From IMCC26256 sp037146835 (GTDB taxonomy: Bacteria; Actinomycetota; Acidimicrobiia; IMCC26256): a stretch of DNA of 11,287 nt. The notes beneath the pieces are model-generated. The model saw only the letters and a program-made list of their open reading frames with translations, did not search any database and had not been told where the DNA came from. The position numbers and the translations under genes are program-made. The stretch spans positions 1 to 11,287 of the forward strand of contig JBAWWI010000065.1 in assembly GCA_037146835.1 (NCBI GenBank). Reading direction: 5' to 3'. Shown in pieces: positions 6,376 through 11,287 of the stretch. The number at the start of each line of letters is the position of its first letter. Position 1 is the first letter of the stretch.

Positions 6376-7773
6376 ATGCGCGGAATTATTTCTTGGGGTG
6401 CCTATCTACCATTTCGGCGGCTTGACCGCACCACAATTGCCTCGGTTGCCGGCTCAGGCGGTGGCAAAGGAACCCGAACCGTCGCAAGTTACGACGAGGA
6501 CACAACCACACTTGGGGTCGAGGCGGCGCGCATTGCCCTGCGGGACTGTCCGGATGCCCCCCCGCTCTCTCTCTGGTTCGCAACCGCAGAGCCTGCCTAC
6601 CTTGACAAGACAAATGCCACCGCTATCCACGCCGCGCTTCGCCTTGATTCTCCTGTGCCGGCCTATGACGCTCTGGGCTCCATACGCTCCGCTCTCGGAG
6701 CACTACGCGCTGCGCTGGATTCTTCCTCAACTTCATTGGTTGTAACAGCGGACCGCAGAGGGAGCCTCCCGGGCAGCCCCGATGAATCTGCTGGCGGCGA
6801 TGGTGCGTCTTCAGTATTGATCGGTGACGATGCAGGCGATGCACCTGTGCTCGCAGAGATTGTTGCGTGGGAGTCTTTAACTGAAGAGTTTCTTGATCGC
6901 TGGCGAACCCCTGGAGATCTGCGCTCGCGTCAATGGGAGGAGCGCTTCGGCGAGACTCGATACACCGACTTAGGTGCGCGTGCGATTGCTGCGTTACTCA
7001 GAAGCACAGGCCTCACAAGTGACGCTATCGATCATCTAATAGTGGTTGGGCCCCACGACCGCGCGAATAACGCAGTAGCTAAGAAGTCTGGTATCGCATC
7101 GGATCGCGTTGTAGATGCTCTAGGGGCAGTGGTTGGCAACACAGGAGCGGCAGCGCCCCTGCTAGTGCTGGCCTCGGTGCTTGAGAGAGCTTTGCCCGGG
7201 CAGAGGATCCTTCTCCTTGTTCTCGCTGATGGTGCCGATGCAGTGTTAGTTCGCACCACTCCCGCTATATCGCAGCACAAGGCTTCTCGGCCTATATCCG
7301 AGCAGATCTCGGCCGGCGCGCCCGTTGCTTACGGCAAGTACCTCGCATGGAGGGGACTCCTCCCCGTTGAGCCGCCGCGCCGCCCCGAGCCAGCACGACC
7401 GTCATCGAGCGCCGCTGCTCGTAACACCGAGTGGAAGTTTGGTTTCGTAGGCTCCGAGGACGAAGACGGAGTCGTGCGCCTTCCGCCGGCCGATGGTGAG
7501 TGGAGCATGCGCCCGATGTCTGAGGTGCTCGGGACAATCGTGACCTTTACGATCGATCGACTCGCATACTCACAGAGTCCGCCGGTTGTCTTTGCAGTGG
7601 TTGACTTCGATGGTGGCGGTCGATTGCCAGTTGAGCTAACGGATGTTGACCCTGAGGATGTTGCAATTGGTGGAAGAGTTGAGATGACATTTAGAAAGCT
7701 CTTTACCGCTGACGGGATTCACAACTATTTCTGGAAAGCGCGCCCAGTGCGCGTTAATGGCGTGGAGGGCTGA
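6376..7773 (+). CDS. HMG-CoA synthase-like/OB-fold (DUF35) fusion protein, cysteine-poor
   Basis: The protein has 465 residues and two parts. Residues 1-325 have a thiolase-superfamily, HMG-CoA-synthase-like fold: Glu72 in ATAEPAYLDKTNAT matches the synthase acid residue, His227 in VVGPHDRA the catalytic histidine, and VVGNTGAA (252-259) the conserved Asn-Gly loop. The nucleophile region (AYDALGSIRSALGAL, 96-110) has no cysteine. After a Pro-rich linker (328-345), residues 352-460 are a DUF35 domain: WKFGFVGS, then an OB fold (LGTIVTFTIDRLAYS, AVVDFDGGGR, ELTDVDPEDV, VEMTFRKL, YFWKARP). Its zinc ribbon has lost all cysteines; FVGS runs through an acidic EDED to LPP. Cys58 is the only cysteine in the protein. 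The partner is the thiolase one base downstream. By analogy with archaeal HMGCS/DUF35 and PhlA/PhlB, a scaffold and CoA-channelling role is inferred, not HMG-CoA synthesis. The start is set by the conserved MRGIISWGAYLP; 6346 and GTG 6358 are alternatives. Confidence 0.85.
   Translation: MRGIISWGAYLPFRRLDRTTIASVAGSGGGKGTRTVASYDEDTTTLGVEAARIALRDCPDAPPLSLWFATAEPAYLDKTNATAIHAALRLDSPVPAYDALGSIRSALGALRAALDSSSTSLVVTADRRGSLPGSPDESAGGDGASSVLIGDDAGDAPVLAEIVAWESLTEEFLDRWRTPGDLRSRQWEERFGETRYTDLGARAIAALLRSTGLTSDAIDHLIVVGPHDRANNAVAKKSGIASDRVVDALGAVVGNTGAAAPLLVLASVLERALPGQRILLLVLADGADAVLVRTTPAISQHKASRPISEQISAGAPVAYGKYLAWRGLLPVEPPRRPEPARPSSSAAARNTEWKFGFVGSEDEDGVVRLPPADGEWSMRPMSEVLGTIVTFTIDRLAYSQSPPVVFAVVDFDGGGRLPVELTDVDPEDVAIGGRVEMTFRKLFTADGIHNYFWKARPVRVNGVEG
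7764..7769 (+). promoter_or_regulatory. Ribosome binding site of the thiolase gene
   Basis: GGAGGG ends 5 bases before the ATG at 7775 and overlaps the last codons of the HMGS-like gene. It fixes the thiolase start at 7775 instead of the in-frame ATG at 7757, and indicates coupled translation. Confidence 0.75.
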
Positions 7774-7774
7774 G

Positions 7775-8971
7775 ATGGCATCGAATGGAATTCGTGATCG
7801 AGTAGCAATTGTCGGGATGGGCTGCACGCGTTTTGCAGAGCATTGGGACAAGAGCGCCGATGATCTACTTCGCGACGCGGCCTCAGCGGCTCTCGCGGAT
7901 GCAGGCACTTCGAGGCAAGACATTGATGCATATTGGCTCGGTACCGCGCAGTCTGGAATGAGCGGCATCATGCTCGCTAAGGCCCTCGGGCTCGAGGGAA
8001 AACCAGTGAGCCGCGTTGAGAACTACTGCGCAACCGGATCAGAGGCCCTGCGTCAGGCTGCATATGCGGTTGCTAGTGGAGCGTACGACTCAGCTATGGC
8101 AATTGGGGTTGAGAAGGTAAAGGACTCTGGTTATCAAGGGTTAAATGCCTTCCCGATCCCGACAGATGGTACGAACCGCACGCTTACTGCAGCGGCGATG
8201 TTCTCCATGGTTGCGCCTGCATATGCGCGCAAGTACGGAGTCCCGATGGATGAGATGAAGCGAGTGCTCGCACGAATCGCATCGAAGAACCACGCTAATG
8301 GTGCGCGCAATCCGCGTGCACAGTTTCGTCGCGAGATGTCGGTAGACCAGATATGCGCGATGCCTTCAGTTGCTGGGGACCTCTCGGTATTCGACTGTGC
8401 CGGTGTCGCAGATGGCGCTGCAGCAGCAATCGTTGTGCGGGCAGAGGATGCCCACCGCTATACAGATAAGCCTCTATATATAAAGGCGCTCTCTCTCGTT
8501 GCTGGAAATGGTTCAGGGCTTACCGACCCCGAGTATGACTACACCACGTTCCCGGAGATTGTTGCGTGCGCACAGGATGCATACGCGCAGGCAGGGGTTA
8601 CGGATCCGCGTTCGCAGATCGCAATGGCCGAGGTTCACGATTGCTTTACCCCCACAGAGCTTGTGCTGATGGAGGACCTTGGTTTTGCTGAGCGTGGTGA
8701 AGCGTGGCGCGAGATCGAGGCGGGCGCTTTTGACATTGACGGAGTGTTGCCGGTCAACCCAGATGGTGGGCTCAAGTCATTTGGGCACCCGATCGGTGCC
8801 TCCGGCCTGCGCATGATGTTTGAGGTGTGGCTCCAGTTGAGGGGAGAGGCGCCTGACGATCGGCGAATCTCAACCTGGCCTGAGCGTCAATTGGCATTGA
8901 CTCACAACCTCGGTGGCTACCCGGGAGAGATGGTCTCCTTCGTCTCAATCTTGGGCTCATCCCTAGGCTGA
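7775..8971 (+). CDS. SCP2/SCPx-type thiolase (acetyl-CoA acetyltransferase-like)
   Basis: A 398-residue thiolase of the SCP2/SCPx branch, which forms or cleaves beta-ketoacyl-CoA or transfers acyl groups. Active-site elements are all present: nucleophile Cys85 in VENYCATGSEAL, the HDCF motif of this branch at 289-292 (His289, Cys290), and His338 in SFGHPIGASG. LTHNLGG (375-381) replaces the C-terminal Cys-x-Gly of classical thiolases, as usual for SCP2-type enzymes. The N terminus (RDRVAIVGMGCTRF) fits a start at 7775, which has a strong ribosome site. There is no SCP2 sterol-carrier domain and no targeting peptide. It lies one base after the HMGS-like/OB-fold gene, the arrangement expected for a stable complex in which the OB fold docks on the thiolase. 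The substrate could be a short acyl-CoA, a branched or sterol-derived beta-ketoacyl-CoA, or an aromatic acyl acceptor as in PhlC; sequence alone does not decide. Confidence 0.93.
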   Translation: MASNGIRDRVAIVGMGCTRFAEHWDKSADDLLRDAASAALADAGTSRQDIDAYWLGTAQSGMSGIMLAKALGLEGKPVSRVENYCATGSEALRQAAYAVASGAYDSAMAIGVEKVKDSGYQGLNAFPIPTDGTNRTLTAAAMFSMVAPAYARKYGVPMDEMKRVLARIASKNHANGARNPRAQFRREMSVDQICAMPSVAGDLSVFDCAGVADGAAAAIVVRAEDAHRYTDKPLYIKALSLVAGNGSGLTDPEYDYTTFPEIVACAQDAYAQAGVTDPRSQIAMAEVHDCFTPTELVLMEDLGFAERGEAWREIEAGAFDIDGVLPVNPDGGLKSFGHPIGASGLRMMFEVWLQLRGEAPDDRRISTWPERQLALTHNLGGYPGEMVSFVSILGSSLG

Positions 8972-8986
8972 GTTCTCTGCCCTAGC

Positions 8987-9040
8987 CCCGAACTTCGGGT
9001 AGTTGTTGTCGCTATAGCGACGTTAAGTGCCCGAAGTTCG
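8987..9040. terminator. Nested palindrome between convergent operons, possible bidirectional terminator
   Basis: CGAACTTCGGG (8989-8999) and CCCGAAGTTCG (9030-9040) are perfect 11-base inverted repeats. The loop between them contains a perfect 14-base palindrome, GTCGCTATAGCGAC (9008-9021). The structure begins 15 bases after the thiolase stop and ends 14 bases before the TetR stop, so a bidirectional terminator is likely. Neither side has a clear T-run. The left arm is itself a 13-base palindrome, CCCGAA-C-TTCGGG, so a protein-binding role is also possible. Confidence 0.6.
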
Positions 9041-9685
9041 TACGGATCAGGGTCTTATTCGGTACGTACGCCTCTGAGGCCAAACCAGGCCATCTCAGCG
9101 AGCCAAGACGCGAGTAGGTCAGGGTCTTGCACCTCACCATCGTTTGCGAGGGTTCTGCTTGTTGCCTCGGCCATCCCCACCATCGCGTGCGCTAGGACTC
9201 TTCGCTGCGCCTCAGGAACATCAATCTCGATGAGGGCCGAGATCAGTATCGAGATGCGTTCTATTGCGCGGTCTGCAACCTCGGAGAACTCTTGGTCGTT
9301 GCGAACCGATGCGCCAAATAGGAGTCGGAAGGCTGCAGAGCTATCAGCGGCGAACCGGAAGTACTCTGCAAAGCCGCGCTCGACACGTTCGCGACCGGTG
9401 GTGGCCTCGGCGGTGGCGGAGAGAAGCCGGGCGGAGAGGTCATCATCAACCGCACCGAGGAGCTCAAGGTAGAGCGCACGCTTAGATGAGAAGTGCTGAT
9501 AAATAACCGGCTTGGTTACGCCAGCGGCCTCGGCAATCTCCTCCATGGAGGAGCCATGAAAACCTTGCTCCGCAAAAGTCTCGCACGCGATTCGGAGCAG
9601 TTGCTCCTTGCGGGCCTCGGCGGTAAGGCGGCTCAGCGACTTGCCTTGAGTTTCATCTCGTAGCGGTTAGTTACTCCGAAGTTCG
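8989..9685. repeat. Three copies of the pseudo-palindrome CGAA(C/G)TTCG around the TetR gene
   Basis: Copies lie at 8989-8997, 9032-9040 and 9677-9685. The second and third share the identical 12-mer CCGAAGTTCGTA (9031-9042 and 9676-9687). The first two are the arms of the intergenic hairpin; the third is inside the aldo/keto reductase coding sequence. They could be operator half-palindromes or coincidence. Confidence 0.3.
9055..9636 (-). CDS. TetR/AcrR family transcriptional regulator (apparent CTG start)
   Basis: A 193-residue one-component repressor-type regulator. The N-terminal TetR domain is complete when read from 9636: helix 1 in EARKEQLLRIACETFAEQG (7-25), then the helix-turn-helix EIAEAAGVTKPVIYQHFSSK (33-52). 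The rest is the alpha-helical ligand and dimer domain, with AEYFRFAADSSAAFRLLFG at 90-108. No ATG, GTG or TTG exists between the upstream in-frame TAA and the ATG at 9546, and starting at 9546 would delete helix 1 and leave only a partial DNA-binding domain. CTG at 9636 overlaps the aldo/keto reductase stop as CTGA, like the common ATGA coupling overlap, with AAGG about 8 bases upstream. It is therefore probably co-translated as the last gene of the dehydrogenase operon. Targets may be its own operon and the facing genes; the inducer could be an acyl-CoA or carbonyl compound. The family is sure; the start is inferred. Confidence 0.88.
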   Translation of the reverse strand: MSRLTAEARKEQLLRIACETFAEQGFHGSSMEEIAEAAGVTKPVIYQHFSSKRALYLELLGAVDDDLSARLLSATAEATTGRERVERGFAEYFRFAADSSAAFRLLFGASVRNDQEFSEVADRAIERISILISALIEIDVPEAQRRVLAHAMVGMAEATSRTLANDGEVQDPDLLASWLAEMAWFGLRGVRTE

Positions 9686-10640
9686 TAGACCAGAGAGCCT
9701 CGACTGCGTCAATCTCATCCGTCGTTAGGGGAAACTCTGTAGCCGCTGCGTATTCGTCAATCTCCTCGACAGTTACGCATGTTGGCAGCACATTAGTGAA
9801 GTTGGGGTTGCTCAGAATCGCGGCGATAGCAGCCTGGCCACGCGTGCGGCCGGTTCCTTCCCAGAGGAAAGCGAGAGTGTCAGCCTTATCGAAGTTGTCG
9901 AGCATGTTGTCGCGATTGCGGTGAGAGCGATGGTCGCTAGGCGGGAAGACGGTGTCGCGTGTAACGCGCCCGCTCAGTGCGTCTGATGCATGCGGTACGC
10001 GAGAGATCATGCCGGCCTTTGAGCCGTGAGCAATCGACTCCTCGACGAAAGTGCGCCCCGGCTCCTGCTCAATGACGTTGTAGACCGTCTGGAGCGAGCA
10101 GATTGGTCGTCGGCGAATGGCCTCAAGACCCTCCTCGACCCAACCAATTGCTGGCCCGAGTGCAACACCAATCTCGCCGATCTTTCCATCAGTTCGCAGA
10201 TCTTCAAGCGCTGCCCAGAGGTCATCATCGAGGATTGGCTCTATGCGAGCGTTGTGGAGCTGGTAAAGATCGATGTAGTCAATTCCAAGGCGTTTTAGGG
10301 ACGATTCGCACTGCTCGCGGATCGACTCTGGTCGCCAATCGTGAGGGCGCTCAGACTGCCCCTTTGTCTTGCGATTCGCTGAGATGTCGTAGCCACATTT
10401 TGTTGTGAGCACAATCTCGTCACGATGATTGGCTAGAAAGTCGGCCATTAGTGACTCGCCTAGTCCGTCGTCTCCATATACAGGTGATGTATCGAAGAAC
10501 GTGATCCCTGCGTTAAGCGCGGCGTCGAGCATGCCGCGTTTGTCCTCAACGACGCCCCACCAATCGCTAGCGAGAGTCCAGGTCCCGAAGCCAACCTCCG
10601 AGACCTGAAGCTCACTAGTTCCAAACTTTCGGTATCGCAT
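9633..10640 (-). CDS. Aldo/keto reductase
   Basis: A 335-residue NAD(P)H-dependent (beta/alpha)8-barrel oxidoreductase that reduces aldehydes or ketones to alcohols. The catalytic tetrad is visible as Asp50 and Tyr55 (FFDTSPVYGDDGLGES), Lys81 (LTTKCGYD) and His129 (DLYQLHN). The opening RKFGTSELQVSEVGFGTW is typical of bacterial AKR proteins. The cofactor-binding C-terminal part includes GQAAIAAILSNPNFTNVLP (268-286). It starts at ATG 10640, two bases after the alcohol dehydrogenase stop, without an obvious ribosome site, so translation is probably coupled. Its stop TGA overlaps the proposed CTG start of the TetR gene. The pairing with a zinc alcohol dehydrogenase suggests alcohol/carbonyl interconversion in one pathway, but the substrate is unknown. 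Confidence 0.93.
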   Translation of the reverse strand: MRYRKFGTSELQVSEVGFGTWTLASDWWGVVEDKRGMLDAALNAGITFFDTSPVYGDDGLGESLMADFLANHRDEIVLTTKCGYDISANRKTKGQSERPHDWRPESIREQCESSLKRLGIDYIDLYQLHNARIEPILDDDLWAALEDLRTDGKIGEIGVALGPAIGWVEEGLEAIRRRPICSLQTVYNVIEQEPGRTFVEESIAHGSKAGMISRVPHASDALSGRVTRDTVFPPSDHRSHRNRDNMLDNFDKADTLAFLWEGTGRTRGQAAIAAILSNPNFTNVLPTCVTVEEIDEYAAATEFPLTTDEIDAVEALWSTNFGVTNRYEMKLKASR

Positions 10641-10642
10641 TG

Positions 10643-11287
10643 TTAGTAAACGATTACCGAACGAGCGATGTGGCCTTGGTGCATCTCGTCCATTGCAGCG
10701 TTTACATCTTCAAGCTTGATCTCTCGTGAAATGAGCTCATCGAGTTTGAGCGAGCCGTTCTTGTACTGGCTGATGAGCATTGGCACGTCGCGGTGGACGT
10801 TTGCTCCTCCGTACCAGCAGCCCTTGAGAGTCTTCTCTGCGATAACGAAGTCCATACCTGGGTTGAACTCCATTGTCTGGTCGAGGCGAGGAACACCAAC
10901 GATCACAGTCTCGCCACCCTTGCGGGTCATGTCGAAGCTCTGACGGATTGTTGCGGGGAGTCCGATTACCTCGAAGGCAACATCGGCGCCACGTCCGTCG
11001 GTGAGGGCCATGATCTGCTCAAGGGCATCGCCACCTGAGGCATTAACCGTGTGCGTTGCACCAACGCTGAGGGCCGTCTCAAGCTTGCCGTCAACCATGT
11101 CGACAGCGATGATCTTGCCAGCACCCTTGTGCTTTGCGCCCTGAATCGTGTTGAGGCCTACGCCACCTGCTCCAACAACAACAACGTTGTCGCCTTCGCG
11201 GATGTTTGCAGTGTTTACTGCGGCGCCGAATCCGGTGAGAACTCCACAGCCGATCAATGCAGCGATCTGGAAGGGAACGTCATCTGG
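10643..11287 (-). CDS. Zinc-dependent alcohol dehydrogenase, class III-like MDR family, C-terminal part (start outside window)
   Basis: The last 214 residues of a medium-chain dehydrogenase oxidising primary alcohols, or thiol-formaldehyde adducts, with NAD. The reading frame is open to the right edge, so the N-terminal catalytic domain and true start are missing. Numbering within the fragment, Cys14 in LIGCGVLTGFGA is the catalytic-zinc ligand, GAGGVG (39-44) is the Rossmann dinucleotide motif, and Asp63 in IIAVDMV indicates NAD over NADP. TLKGCWYGGANVHRDVP (153-169) and the C-terminal HIARSVIVY are typical of the class III, mycothiol- or NDMA-dependent-like group common in Actinobacteria. 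It precedes the aldo/keto reductase by two bases and is therefore upstream in the operon ending with TetR. Which alcohol it uses cannot be decided here; a mycothiol-formaldehyde role is one alternative. Confidence 0.9.
   Translation of the reverse strand, partial: PDDVPFQIAALIGCGVLTGFGAAVNTANIREGDNVVVVGAGGVGLNTIQGAKHKGAGKIIAVDMVDGKLETALSVGATHTVNASGGDALEQIMALTDGRGADVAFEVIGLPATIRQSFDMTRKGGETVIVGVPRLDQTMEFNPGMDFVIAEKTLKGCWYGGANVHRDVPMLISQYKNGSLKLDELISREIKLEDVNAAMDEMHQGHIARSVIVY

Noticed and set aside
7757..7774. ATG at 7757 as the thiolase start, overlapping the upstream gene
   Set aside because: The ATG at 7775 has GGAGGG five bases upstream and fits the conserved thiolase N terminus; the extra six residues match nothing recognised.
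9055..9546. A 163-residue TetR protein starting at ATG 9546
   Set aside because: This would lose helix 1 and part of the DNA-binding domain, which is intact in frame upstream.
1..11287. tRNA, CRISPR array, insertion sequence or phage genes
   Set aside because: No cloverleaf, spaced direct repeats, transposase motifs or terminal repeats were seen on either strand.

Overview
The window looks like a chromosomal stretch from a mid-GC actinobacterium, most likely of the Acidimicrobiia type (marine or freshwater lineages). This is inferred from gene content and style: a RecBCD-type recombinase in the order recC-recB, acyl-CoA and amidohydrolase catabolic genes, a TetR regulator, GTG and apparently CTG starts, and several genes whose start codon lies 6-7 bases after a TANNNT -10 box (leaderless transcription, common in Actinobacteria). 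No rRNA, tRNA, CRISPR array, insertion sequence or phage gene was seen, and no gene-free gap exceeds 142 bases.

Layout. On the minus strand at 1-3595 lie recC (404-3595) and, 2 bases after it, the first 133 codons of recB (1-401, cut by the window edge). Also on the minus strand are an ACMSD-type amidohydrolase (3733-4944) and a class III CoA-transferase (5087-6331). Facing away from the CoA-transferase, with only 44 bases between the two start codons, is a two-gene plus-strand operon. It holds an HMG-CoA-synthase-like/OB-fold (DUF35) fusion protein (6376-7773) and, one base later, an SCP2-type thiolase (7775-8971). This operon converges on a minus-strand operon of three genes read right to left: a zinc alcohol dehydrogenase (10643-11287, start outside the window), an aldo/keto reductase (9633-10640) and a TetR regulator (9055-9636). 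The convergent gap (8972-9054) carries a nested palindrome.

How the genes may work together. recBC is housekeeping double-strand-break repair and probably unrelated to the rest. The others look like a catabolic island for an unidentified acid or ketone. Alcohol dehydrogenase and aldo/keto reductase would interconvert alcohol and carbonyl groups, the CoA-transferase would activate an acid as its CoA thioester, the amidohydrolase would hydrolyse or decarboxylate an intermediate, and the thiolase complex would make or break a C-C bond. The substrate cannot be read from the sequence.

Most interesting points. (1) The HMGS-like/OB-fold protein has one cysteine in 465 residues, so it lacks both the HMG-CoA synthase nucleophile and the zinc-ribbon cysteines of DUF35, while its partner thiolase keeps a full active site. 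The pair is a fused counterpart of the archaeal thiolase-HMGCS-DUF35 complex and the PhlACB acyltransferase. (2) The CoA-transferase and this operon appear to be expressed from interlocked leaderless promoters. (3) The TetR gene has no ATG, GTG or TTG able to encode its complete DNA-binding domain. A CTG overlapping the upstream stop codon (CTGA) is the best start.
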